DNA of 64,000 nucleotides from Candidatus Kuenenia stuttgartensis. GTDB taxonomy: Bacteria; Gemmatimonadota; Gemmatimonadetes; Gemmatimonadales; Gemmatimonadaceae. The number at the start of each line of letters is the position of its first letter. Positions within the stretch are counted from its first letter, which is position 1. The notes under the pieces are model-generated. The model had not been told where the DNA came from, made no database searches, and was given only the letters and a program-made list of their open reading frames with translations. The DNA lies in assembly GCA_943330235.2 (NCBI GenBank), contig CALQGY020000005.1, forward strand, positions 1 through 64,000. The letters run 5' to 3'. Shown here piece by piece: positions 1 through 7,586 of the stretch. Both the position numbers and the translations under genes were made by a program.

Positions 1-1
1 C

Positions 2-157
2 CCCGTCTCCACCCGCGGCGCCGGTCTCTATCCGTCGGCCGGCATGGGCGCGCTCTTCTTCTTCGATTTGGTGCGCGTCGATGTGGCGCGCGGATTGCGC
101 GACGGCGCGTGGCGGTTCGCCATCGATATTGATCGCGGCTTCTGGGGGATTCTCTGA
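2..157 (+). CDS. C-terminal fragment, probable outer-membrane beta-barrel protein
   Basis: The reading frame runs in from the left edge and stops at TGA 155-157, so only the last 51 residues are visible. They alternate hydrophobic and polar or charged residues (GALFFFDLVRVDVARGL, then WRFAIDIDRGFWGIL) and end on an aromatic/hydrophobic strand. This is the usual look of the last beta-strands of an outer-membrane barrel (surface-antigen or TolB-like proteins with a C-terminal barrel). No domain can be assigned from so short a piece. Its stop overlaps a possible CTG start (154-156) of the methyltransferase frame that follows, so the two may be co-translated. Confidence 0.5.
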   Translation, partial: PVSTRGAGLYPSAGMGALFFFDLVRVDVARGLRDGAWRFAIDIDRGFWGIL

Positions 158-158
158 G

Positions 159-238
159 CCCGTCACGCAGCCCGTCACGCAGCCCGTCACGCAGCGCGCC
201 ACGCAGCGCGCCACGCAGCGCGTCACGCAGCCCGTCAC
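159..238 (+). repeat. 12-bp tandem repeat (6.7 copies)
   Basis: The unit CCCGTCACGCAG repeats without interruption. Units 1-3 are identical, units 4-6 vary at two positions (CGCGCCACGCAG or CGCGTCACGCAG), and the last copy is partial. The unit length is a multiple of three and the array lies in the open frame that leads into the methyltransferase, where it would encode a Ser-Pro-Ser-Arg type tetrapeptide repeat. Copy-number change would therefore not break the frame. Confidence 0.9.
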
Positions 239-318
239 ATGGCCCGTCTGGTGGCGCCGATGCGTCACGCTACGATCAGGCGTACTTCGACAAGTGGTAC
301 CGTCATCCACAGCATCGC

Positions 319-855
319 GTGAAGACCGCCGTGGAGTTGCGTCGGCAGGTGGAGTTTGTGCTGCGGCTGGCGGAGTGGGTGCTGGGACGGCCCGTGCGCA
401 CCGTGCTCGATGTCGGGTGCGGCGAGGGGAACTGGCGTGCGCCGCTGCGTCGGTTGCGCCCGTCAGTCATCTACGACGGCGTGGACCCGAGTGCGTACGC
501 GATTGCGCGCTACGGCCGTGCGCGCGGGCTCATGCTGGGGAGCATTGATGACCTTGACGCCCTCCCCCTGCGCGCGGGCTACGACCTCGTGGTGTGCTGC
601 GGCATGCTCAACTATCTGCCGGCCGCCACCCTGCGGCGCGGGCTGGCGCAGGTGGCACAGCGTACTGAGGGCGTGGCCTATCTCGAGCTCTTCACCAGCG
701 CCGATGCCTTCGAAGGGGACACCACATGGCCCGCGCCGAAGCCGGCCGCATGGTACCGCCGCGTGATGCGCGCCGCCGGACTGCAGAGCATCGGCATGCA
801 CGGCTATGTGCCGCTGGCCCATCCGCTGCGGGTGTCGTCGCTGGAGCAGGGCTAA
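319..855 (+). CDS. class I SAM-dependent methyltransferase
   Basis: This 178-residue protein has the SAM-binding motif [12 protein letters not shown] near residue 25, then an acidic motif II region ([10 protein letters not shown]) and a motif-IV-like segment ([13 protein letters not shown]). It should methylate a small molecule or other acceptor in the cytoplasm; the substrate cannot be told. The GTG at 319 is the first standard start, but the frame is open back to 133. The upstream codons 265-318 encode YDQAYFDKWYRHPQHR, which reads like a genuine N-terminus of this family, so the real start may be upstream (CTG 154 or 142; there is no ATG, GTG or TTG between 133 and 319). The stop is TAA 853-855. 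Confidence 0.75.
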   Translation: MKTAVELRRQVEFVLRLAEWVLGRPVRTVLDVGCGEGNWRAPLRRLRPSVIYDGVDPSAYAIARYGRARGLMLGSIDDLDALPLRAGYDLVVCCGMLNYLPAATLRRGLAQVAQRTEGVAYLELFTSADAFEGDTTWPAPKPAAWYRRVMRAAGLQSIGMHGYVPLAHPLRVSSLEQG

Positions 856-862
856 CCCCGCG

Positions 863-890
863 AGTCGGCACGGCCAGTCGGCACGGCCAG
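863..890 (+). repeat. 13-bp direct repeat upstream of cysE
   Basis: The sequence AGTCGGCACGGCC occurs twice in tandem (863-875 and 876-888) in the 143-bp gap between the methyltransferase and cysE. No function is evident. A clear promoter or cysteine-regulon site is not visible in the rest of the gap. Confidence 0.7.
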
Positions 891-998
891 TTTGCACTGC
901 CAGTCGTCCCTGCGGGTGAGCCCCACACAGGCACCATACGGCATAACGATTCGTGCGCTGTGCTGGACGACACGCGCTCCGCAGGACATGATCCTTTC

Positions 999-1856
999 AT
1001 GCACACTGACGACCGGTCGCCGCGGGAATGGCCTGCTTTTGTCGATCACTTGGCGGCGTCGCGTCGCATCAGCGGCGCGGAGCGTCCTCTGCGCGCGTTG
1101 GCGGAGGAATTCATTCGCCGAGCGTTGGCGCTGATGTTTCCGCACTTCGCCGGCGTGGATACGGGGCGGGATGATCAGCGCGCCGGGCAGGATGTGCACG
1201 CCGATGCGCGTCGGGTGGAGGACGTATTGGCCTTGGCCATCGGGTCGCTCGTGCCGGATAGCGCGCAGGTGGTGGCGGCGTTTCTCGAGCGGTTGCCGGC
1301 GCAGCATGCGCGGTTGTTAGCCGATGCGGAGGCCATCTACTCCGGCGATCCGGCCGCGGAGAGCCTCGATGAGGTGATCCTCGCGTATCCCGGCTTCCTG
1401 GCGATTGCCGTGCATCGCATCGCGCACGAACTCTATGCGTTGCACGTGCCGCTGATGCCGCGCTTGCTGGCCGAGTGGGCGCATCGCGAGACCGGCATCG
1501 ATATCCATCCTGGCGCGACTATCGGTCGGTCCTTTGCCATTGACCATGGCACCGGCATTGTCATTGGCGAGACCAGTCATATCGGCGAGCGCGTCCGGAT
1601 TTATCAGGGCGTGACGTTGGGCGCGCTGGCGGTGAGCAAAGGGCTGGCCAACCGGAAGCGGCACCCCACCATTGGCGATGACGTCGTGATCTATGCCAAT
1701 GCGACGATCCTTGGCGGGAACACTGTGGTCGGTGACGGGTCCGTGGTGGGGGGCAACGTGTGGCTGACCGCATCGGTGCCGCCGCGGTCCGTCGTGCAGT
1801 TCAGCAGCACGGTCGCGAAACGCCCGTCGGATGACGGGCTGGAATTCCATATCTGA
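999..1856 (+). CDS. cysE: serine O-acetyltransferase
   Basis: CysE transfers acetyl from acetyl-CoA to L-serine, giving O-acetylserine for cysteine synthesis. The 285-residue protein has an N-terminal helical part (about residues 1-160) and a C-terminal left-handed beta-helix with hexapeptide repeats. The diagnostic stretch [20 protein letters not shown] contains the active-site DHGTG, followed by [20 protein letters not shown]. The ATG at 999 (MHTDDRSP) fits the family length; the frame remains open upstream but without family-like sequence. cysK follows 24 bp downstream on the same strand, so the two form an assimilation operon and the proteins may associate as cysteine synthase complex. 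Confidence 0.95.
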   Translation: MHTDDRSPREWPAFVDHLAASRRISGAERPLRALAEEFIRRALALMFPHFAGVDTGRDDQRAGQDVHADARRVEDVLALAIGSLVPDSAQVVAAFLERLPAQHARLLADAEAIYSGDPAAESLDEVILAYPGFLAIAVHRIAHELYALHVPLMPRLLAEWAHRETGIDIHPGATIGRSFAIDHGTGIVIGETSHIGERVRIYQGVTLGALAVSKGLANRKRHPTIGDDVVIYANATILGGNTVVGDGSVVGGNVWLTASVPPRSVVQFSSTVAKRPSDDGLEFHI

Positions 1857-1880
1857 CGTCTCTCCCACGGACATCTTACC

Positions 1881-2798
1881 ATGCGCGCGCACTCCATTCT
1901 TGAGACCATCGGTCGCACCCCCCACGTCCAACTGCAGCGGCTGTTCGACCCGCGCGTGCACGTGTGGATGAAGCTGGAGCGCGCGAATCCCGGCGGCAGC
2001 ATCAAGGACCGGATCGCGCTGGCGATGATTGAAGACGCTGAACGTCGCGGCGTGCTCACAAAGGAGAGCGTGATCATCGAGCCCACGTCGGGGAACACCG
2101 GCATCGGGCTGGCGATGGTGGCGGCGGTCAAGGGCTATCGACTGGTACTCGTCATGCCGGAGTCGATGTCCATCGAGCGCCGCCGCATCATGGCGGCGTA
2201 CGGCGCCACGTTCGATCTGACGCCGCGCGAGCTGGGCATGAAGGGCGCGATTGCGCGCGCCAACGAACTCGTGGCCAGCACACCGGGTGCGTGGATGCCC
2301 GATCAGTTCAACAACGCGGCCAACATCGAAGCGCACGCCACCACCACGGCGCGCGAGATCGTCGACGACTTCCCCGAGGGGCTGGACTACCTCATCACCG
2401 GCGTGGGGACCGGCGGGCATATCACGGGCGTGAGCGAAGTGCTCAAGCAGTACTTCCCGAAGCTGCAGACCTTGGGCGTCGAGCCCGCCAAGTCGGCCAT
2501 TCTGAGCGGCGGGGCGCCCAGTCCGCACCGCATTCAAGGCATCGGCCCGGGGTTCATGCCGGGCAACTTGCGGATGTCGGCGCTGGACGGGGTCATCCAG
2601 GTCTCCGAAGAAGACGCCTACCACTACGCGCAGCGCTCGGCCCGCGAGGAAGGCATCTTCATCGGCATCTCCAGCGGCGCGTCGCTGGCGGCCGTAGCCC
2701 AGCACATTCCGCACATGCACAACGGCGCGCGCGTGCTGACCTTCTGCTACGATACCGGCGAGCGCTATCTCTCCATCGACGGCCTCTTCGCCGTCTGA
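1881..2798 (+). CDS. cysK: cysteine synthase A (O-acetylserine sulfhydrylase)
   Basis: This PLP enzyme converts O-acetylserine and sulfide to L-cysteine. The 305-residue length is normal for CysK. The PLP lysine lies in [17 protein letters not shown] (K42), the substrate loop is [13 protein letters not shown], and the phosphate-binding glycine loop is [12 protein letters not shown]. The GISSGAS segment near the C-terminus is also typical. It directly follows cysE, so both steps of cysteine synthesis are made together. A thiosulfate-using CysM is less likely given the overall match to CysK, but this was not tested by alignment. Confidence 0.95.
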   Translation: MRAHSILETIGRTPHVQLQRLFDPRVHVWMKLERANPGGSIKDRIALAMIEDAERRGVLTKESVIIEPTSGNTGIGLAMVAAVKGYRLVLVMPESMSIERRRIMAAYGATFDLTPRELGMKGAIARANELVASTPGAWMPDQFNNAANIEAHATTTAREIVDDFPEGLDYLITGVGTGGHITGVSEVLKQYFPKLQTLGVEPAKSAILSGGAPSPHRIQGIGPGFMPGNLRMSALDGVIQVSEEDAYHYAQRSAREEGIFIGISSGASLAAVAQHIPHMHNGARVLTFCYDTGERYLSIDGLFAV

Positions 2799-2834
2799 CG
2801 GGCGTCTTCACAGCGTTGTCCTCGAGGGATCCCG

Positions 2835-4064
2835 ATGGTGCGTAGGCACGGTAGGTCGATGATGGGCGGCGTCATGCGGCGCGGCGCGATGATGGCGGGG
2901 CTCTCGACGATGGTGACCACGATCGTGGCGCCGATGGTGTCCGCGCAGACCCAGCCTGCGGCGGCGCCCCCGGGCGCGCAAGCCGCGGCCACGGCGCGTG
3001 TGGATCTCGCGGCGGCGTATCTGCGTCTCGACAAAGCCTATCTCGCGGCGACCACGCTGGATGACAGCAGTCGGTCGGCGATCAATCGGCAGTTCGATCG
3101 GTCCACGCTCAGTTTCTTCGCGGGCAAATTTGCTGCAGCCATCGCGGTTGTTGATTCGGCGACCGTTGCGCTGACCGGCGCCCCGCTAGAGCCGCCGCCG
3201 GTGCGCCCGGCGCGTGTGGTGAACGGGCGCGGCGCGTCCATGTTGCGCGAAGGGTTTTTGAAGCGCCTGGCCAAGCTCGATACCACCGGGCCGTTGGCGC
3301 AGGCCATGGTGTCGGCGCGCGCGCGGGCGCAGCTGCTGGTCGATGTGCCGTCACCCGAGCGCAGCGCGGAGTTCCAGAGCGATGTGGCGCAGCTCTCGCG
3401 CGACCTCGCACGCGAAGTGGGCGTGCTCGAGCGCGGACGAAACCCGTACGTCGGGCAGGCGGGTGATGCGTGGCACATGTTCCGCGGCGCAAATGGCGCG
3501 CTCATCCCCGTGCGTATTGTCGCGCCCTCGGCGGCGGCGACCTCGTCGGCGCCGGTGCCCGTACTCATTGCGTTGCACGGCGCGGGCGGCGACGAGAACA
3601 TGTTCGCCGACGCCTACGGGCAGGGGATCACAGCGAAGTTGGCCAATGCGTCCAACGTCATTCTCGTCACGCCGCTCACGACGGAGTTCATGCGCACGCC
3701 GGAGCACTTCGACAGCCTCATGGCCGTGCTGCATGCGGAGTACCGTGTGAACGACGGCCGCATTTATGTGCTGGGGCACTCTATGGGCGCTGGTGCCGCG
3801 GCACAGTTGGCGCAGCAGCGGCCGTCCATCATTACCGCCGTGGCGTGTCTGTCGGGCGGCAGTGCGGTAACCGTGCCCAAGGCGCCACCCATCTTGTTTG
3901 TGGGTGCGGCGCTCGATCCGATTATCCCGGCGGCGCGCGTGAAAGCCGCCGCGAAGGGGACGCCCACCGGCACGTATCAGCAACTGGAGCACGAGGGGCA
4001 TACGCTGATGGTGGCCAACGGTGTGAAGGTGGCGTTGCCCTGGCTGTTCGCGCATCGGCCGTGA
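2835..4064 (+). CDS. secreted alpha/beta-hydrolase (esterase-like)
   Basis: The 409-residue protein begins with a basic, hydrophobic signal peptide ending near VSAQTQP (about residue 40), so it is exported. The N-terminal third is helical with no recognised domain. The hydrolase fold starts near residue 230 (VLIALHGAGGDENMF, oxyanion loop), carries the nucleophile elbow YVLGHSMGAG with Ser316, and ends with a GHTLMVANG segment that likely supplies the catalytic histidine. It resembles dienelactone-hydrolase or phospholipase/carboxylesterase-type enzymes; the substrate is unknown. The ATG at 2835 gives the signal peptide; a second ATG lies 13 codons downstream. Confidence 0.8.
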   Translation: MVRRHGRSMMGGVMRRGAMMAGLSTMVTTIVAPMVSAQTQPAAAPPGAQAAATARVDLAAAYLRLDKAYLAATTLDDSSRSAINRQFDRSTLSFFAGKFAAAIAVVDSATVALTGAPLEPPPVRPARVVNGRGASMLREGFLKRLAKLDTTGPLAQAMVSARARAQLLVDVPSPERSAEFQSDVAQLSRDLAREVGVLERGRNPYVGQAGDAWHMFRGANGALIPVRIVAPSAAATSSAPVPVLIALHGAGGDENMFADAYGQGITAKLANASNVILVTPLTTEFMRTPEHFDSLMAVLHAEYRVNDGRIYVLGHSMGAGAAAQLAQQRPSIITAVACLSGGSAVTVPKAPPILFVGAALDPIIPAARVKAAAKGTPTGTYQQLEHEGHTLMVANGVKVALPWLFAHRP

Positions 4065-4100
4065 GCATCGAGCGCATCGTGAGCATCGTGAGCCTCGAGC

Positions 4101-5483
4101 GTGGCTGATCGTCCGCTAGTCCTGCTGCATGGCTATAGCAGCGACGGCACCGCGTTCGCCGCGTGGCGGCGCGAGCTGGAGCGGGCGGGCTGGCGATCAG
4201 ATCAGCTCATCACGGTGAGCTACGAGTCGCTCACCGACGAGGTGTCGGTGCGCGACATCGCCGAAGGTTTTGATGTGCTGTTGCAGCAGCACGCCGCGCT
4301 GGCCGATGACGCCCCGTTTGATGTGGTGGTGCATTCCACCGGCATGTTGGTGCTGCGCGCGTGGCTGACGCGTCGCGGGACCCGTGCGGCGCGCGTGGCG
4401 CGGGTGAAGCACCTCATCGCCCTCGCGCCCGCGACGTTCGGATCACCGCTGGCGCATAAGGGGCGCAGTTTTCTGGGCGCGTTGCTGAAAGGGCGCAAAT
4501 CGTTCGGCCCCGATTTTCTCGAAGCGGGCGATCAGGTGCTCGACGCCCTCGAATTGGGCAGCCGGTTTTCGTGGGATCTCGCGCACGCCGACCTGTTTGG
4601 TTCGGATGTGTACTACGATCACACGCCGCGCACGCCGTATGTGTTTGTCTTCTGCGGGGCGCGCGGGTTCCACGGCCTCAGCGCGGTGGCCAATTCGCCG
4701 GGCTCCGACGGCACGGTGCGCTGGGCCGGATGCGCCCTGAACAGTCGGAAGGTGGTGTTCGATCTCACGGCCGAGGCGGCCGATGACGCGCGCGTGCAGG
4801 TGGCCGAGTGGACGCAGGATGATGTGCCCATGCATCCCATCGCGGGCGTCGATCATGGCAGCATTCTGTCGGCGCCGCCGGACGCGTTGGTGCAACTGGT
4901 GGTGCGGGCGCTGGGCGTAGGCTCGCGGGCAGCGTATACCGCATGGAGTGCGGAGGCTGAGGTCGCGGTGCGCGAGGCGCGCGCGGCGTTGACGCCGTGG
5001 CAGCAGTTTATCGTGCGTGCGGTGGATGAGCGGGGTGATGGCATCGCCGACTGGAACCTGCAATGGTATTTGGCCGACGGCGCTGCGCTGCATCCGTTCA
5101 CGCAGAATGTGCACGTGTATCGCGGCGACGCCAGCTATCGGTGTTTTCATGTCAACCTCGCGAAGCTGCGCGATCCAGCGCTGTTATCGTCGCAGTCGCA
5201 GCAGTTGTCCGCGCAGCTCTTTGCCAGCACCGGCACGACGCGGGTGCGGTATCTGGCGCATTATCCGCTTCCGACCGCCGATGACGCGCACCACGATCAA
5301 TCCCATCGCGAGTCCACGTCGTCCGCGAGCGGTGCATGGTGCAGCACGCTCGATGTCTCGTCGGTGTTGCCCGGTGGGGCGATCCGCCTGTTCCATCCTT
5401 TCACCACCACGTTCATGGAACTGCGCCTCGATCGCGACCCACTGACCGGACCCGGCATGGTCATTCGGCTGGACCCCTCGTGA
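4101..5483 (+). CDS. alpha/beta-hydrolase, lipase-like
   Basis: The 460-residue protein starts directly in a hydrolase fold (RPLVLLHGYSSDGTAF), with no signal peptide. The nucleophile elbow is VVVHSTGMLVLRAW (Ser79 in H-S-T-G), and a GVDHGSIL segment near residue 255 could hold the catalytic histidine. The last 180 residues are beta-rich and not recognised. GTG 4101 is taken as start because the HG oxyanion loop follows within ten residues. Its stop TGA overlaps the GTG start of rmuC (GTGA). The substrate is not known; triacylglycerol-lipase-like is the closest description. Confidence 0.7.
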   Translation: MADRPLVLLHGYSSDGTAFAAWRRELERAGWRSDQLITVSYESLTDEVSVRDIAEGFDVLLQQHAALADDAPFDVVVHSTGMLVLRAWLTRRGTRAARVARVKHLIALAPATFGSPLAHKGRSFLGALLKGRKSFGPDFLEAGDQVLDALELGSRFSWDLAHADLFGSDVYYDHTPRTPYVFVFCGARGFHGLSAVANSPGSDGTVRWAGCALNSRKVVFDLTAEAADDARVQVAEWTQDDVPMHPIAGVDHGSILSAPPDALVQLVVRALGVGSRAAYTAWSAEAEVAVREARAALTPWQQFIVRAVDERGDGIADWNLQWYLADGAALHPFTQNVHVYRGDASYRCFHVNLAKLRDPALLSSQSQQLSAQLFASTGTTRVRYLAHYPLPTADDAHHDQSHRESTSSASGAWCSTLDVSSVLPGGAIRLFHPFTTTFMELRLDRDPLTGPGMVIRLDPS

Positions 5484-6706
5484 ATGCAGCCGTGAATGCA
5501 GCGACGATGGCCACGGTGCTCATGCTGGTGGCGGGCGCGATGGTTGGTGCGGTGGTGGGTGGGTTGCTGACGTGGATGGTGCAACGGCGCGTGCATCTGC
5601 GGGTGCAGTCGGCTGAGGTGGCGCGGGCGCGATTAGAAGCCGACGCCGCCGCGCGCGCGGATGTGGGGATGTTGCGCGAGCAGTTGGCCCGTCATGAGGC
5701 TGAGTCGAGCCTGACGGCGCGTCACGGCAACGTCTCTGAGTTGTTGGCGCCCATTCGTGATACACTCACACGCTACGATGCCGTGCTCGCGCAGATCGGG
5801 CGCGCGCAGGCGCAGTCGGCAGGCGCTATTGGTGAGCGACTCGATGCCGTGGCGCTGGCCGGTGAATCGTTGCGGCAGGAAACGCAGAAGCTGTCGCAGG
5901 CGCTGCGTGCGCCGACGGTGCGCGGCCAGTGGGGCGAGCTGCAGCTGCGACGCGTGTGCGAACTGGCGGGCATGCTGGCGTACTGCGATTTCGAACCGCA
6001 GGTCACCGTGCGCGGTGAGGATGGCGTGCAACGTCCCGATCTCGTGGTGCGGTTGCCGGGTGGGCGGCAGTTGGTGGTGGATGCGAAGGCGCCGCTGAAC
6101 GCGTATCTCGAAGCGGTGGGGGCGGCCGACGACAAGACGCGCAGCGCGCATCTGGCCACGCATGCTGCGCATGTGCGCACGCACGCGCAGAAGTTGTCGG
6201 CCAAGCGCTACTGGGCGCAGTTTGCCGACACGCCGGAATTTGTGGTGTTGTTTCTGCCGGGCGAGGCGTTCTTCGCGGCCGCACTGGAGGCGGACCCGGC
6301 GCTCTTGGAGATCGCGCTCACCGAGCGCGTGTTGCTGGCCACGCCCACGACGCTGATTGCGTTACTCAAGGCCGCGGCCTACGGCTGGCGGCAGGAGCGC
6401 GCATCGGCCGATACGGCGCAGGTGATCGCGTTAGGGCAGGAGCTGCAGCAACGGTTGTCGGTGTTCGACGAGCAGTTGGGCGAGGTGGGCAAAGGGCTCG
6501 AGCGCGCGGTGGGCGCCTACAACCGCGCCGTGGGCAGCCTTGACCGACGCGTGCTCGTGACGGCGCGCAAGCTCTCGGCGTTGCAGGAGGGCAGTCCGTC
6601 CCTCGACGCGCCGGCGTTCGTGGAGACCGCCGTGCGCGATGTGCCGTCGGACCTCAGTGAGTCACCGCGCGATCCGCTCCCCGATCCATCGGCCGACGCG
6701 ACCTGA
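5480..6706 (+). CDS. rmuC: DNA recombination protein RmuC
   Basis: RmuC-family proteins limit sequence inversions at short repeats and have a restriction-endonuclease-like core. The predicted 408-residue protein has one N-terminal membrane segment (about residues 8-30), a coiled coil, and the conserved RGQWGELQLRRVCELAGM motif followed by RPDLVVRLPGGRQLVVDAKAP, which carries the nuclease-fold Asp and Lys. GTG 5480 is chosen because it overlaps the upstream stop (GTGA) and places the membrane helix at the N-terminus; a longer upstream frame has no family character. The start region contains a short repeat (GTGAATGCAGC twice). Confidence 0.9.
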   Translation: MNAAVNAATMATVLMLVAGAMVGAVVGGLLTWMVQRRVHLRVQSAEVARARLEADAAARADVGMLREQLARHEAESSLTARHGNVSELLAPIRDTLTRYDAVLAQIGRAQAQSAGAIGERLDAVALAGESLRQETQKLSQALRAPTVRGQWGELQLRRVCELAGMLAYCDFEPQVTVRGEDGVQRPDLVVRLPGGRQLVVDAKAPLNAYLEAVGAADDKTRSAHLATHAAHVRTHAQKLSAKRYWAQFADTPEFVVLFLPGEAFFAAALEADPALLEIALTERVLLATPTTLIALLKAAAYGWRQERASADTAQVIALGQELQQRLSVFDEQLGEVGKGLERAVGAYNRAVGSLDRRVLVTARKLSALQEGSPSLDAPAFVETAVRDVPSDLSESPRDPLPDPSADAT

Positions 6707-6719
6707 TGGGCTCGCGTCG

Positions 6720-6740
6720 GTCGGTTGCCCGTGGGCCGAC
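6720..6740. terminator. possible bidirectional terminator hairpin
   Basis: The arms GTCGG (6720-6724) and CCGAC (6736-6740) enclose a GC-rich loop between the convergent ends of rmuC and the next minus-strand gene. There is no T-run, so factor-independent termination is uncertain. Confidence 0.35.
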
Positions 6741-7405
6741 TACAACGAGCCGAGCAGGTCGTCGATGGCTTTCTGGTCGGCGTCTTCGAGCGATTCGGCG
6801 CCGTGGATGATGCGCTGCAGAATATCCACGGCTTCGGCGGCGAGATCGTCGCGATGCCGGCGATCCTTGTCGAAGCGCACGATGTGTCCGAGCAGGATGG
6901 TCTCGAACGGGACCTGCCCCTCTTCTGACTCGTCGTCGTTGATGATGTCGCTCAGGTCGTCTTCGTTCTCGTCGTCATCATCCTCGTCGTCGTCATCACG
7001 GGCGACCGCGTCGCGCGCCGCCTCGTAGCTGGGGACGCTGGCCTTCCACGGTTCCGCGTTGTGGATGCCGGCTTCGATGGACGTGCGCGGCACGAGGGCG
7101 TAGAGGCGACACTGCAATCCCGGCGCTTCCTCGTACGCAAAGAGCCCCAGACGCACCGGCACCTCAAACAGGCGCAATTCGAGCAGCCGAGCGATGGCCT
7201 CCGGCTCCATGGCGCTGCGCGCGACGAGTCGGCCGTCGATGTGCGCCGCCAACGCTGATGATTCAGGCGCGCGCGGATCATCCAGCAGCGACACCGTGAT
7301 CGCAACGGGCTCGCGGGTCGTGACGAACACGGCGGCCTTCGGATCTCCCCCTTCGGGTGAGTCCGGACCGTCGTTCTCGGTGGAATCAAAGTCGTCAGAC
7401 GACAT
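6740..7405 (-). CDS. hypothetical acidic protein
   Basis: This 221-residue protein was not recognised. Residues 1-25 are acidic, and a long Asp/Glu tract (about residues 135-165, including DDDDEDDDDENEDD) separates an N-terminal mixed alpha/beta part (VFVTTREPVAITVSLLDDP) from a C-terminal helical part (HIVRFDKDRRHRDDLAAEAV and DILQRIIHGAESLED). There is no signal peptide or membrane segment. ATG 7405 is the first start with normal composition; codons further upstream encode an Arg-rich stretch. It lies downstream of the ABC exporter on the same strand with no clear functional link. Confidence 0.6.
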   Translation of the reverse strand: MSSDDFDSTENDGPDSPEGGDPKAAVFVTTREPVAITVSLLDDPRAPESSALAAHIDGRLVARSAMEPEAIARLLELRLFEVPVRLGLFAYEEAPGLQCRLYALVPRTSIEAGIHNAEPWKASVPSYEAARDAVARDDDDEDDDDENEDDLSDIINDDESEEGQVPFETILLGHIVRFDKDRRHRDDLAAEAVDILQRIIHGAESLEDADQKAIDDLLGSL

Positions 7406-7586
7406 GGCAGAGAGCAGGCGAAAACGACGGAAGCGCGAAGGGCGCCGGCGCCGAATCGGTCGGCGCCACGGCACGGAATAATAGCGAGGCGCTCGCGAAT
7501 GCGGCGGCCAACATGGACCACCACCCGCGCGCGGTCATGGCGGCCGTCCCAGTGGCCGTCCCAGTGGCCGTCCCAGCGGCCGTCAT
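7395..7586 (-). CDS. possible small membrane protein
   Basis: This short frame begins with an ATG that overlaps the stop of the ABC permease (ATGA at 7586-7583), and its own stop overlaps the start of the acidic protein by 11 bases. Such packing suggests translational coupling. The first 15 residues are a Thr-Ala-Gly repeat from a 12-bp tandem array, followed by a hydrophobic stretch (WWSMLAAAFASASLLF) that could span a membrane. There is no recognised family. A start at 7538 (MTARGWWSM, 47 residues) is possible. It may be a chance frame. Confidence 0.25.
   Translation of the reverse strand: MTAAGTATGTATGTAAMTARGWWSMLAAAFASASLLFRAVAPTDSAPAPFALPSFSPALCHVV
7537..7584. repeat. 12-bp tandem repeat (GTGGCCGTCCCA)
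   Basis: About four copies of the unit GTGGCCGTCCCA, with a few substitutions, lie at the 3' end of the ABC permease gene and just past it. Unit length and style match the other in-frame arrays in the window. Confidence 0.8.

Noticed and set aside
159-238. Short regular repeats as a possible CRISPR array
   Set aside because: Units are 12 bp, directly abutting and without spacers, and they keep a reading frame; this is a coding minisatellite.
1317-2720. Minus-strand open frame of 467 codons over cysE and cysK
   Set aside because: Both genes on the plus strand have full catalytic motifs; the antisense product is His/Arg-rich and unlike any family.
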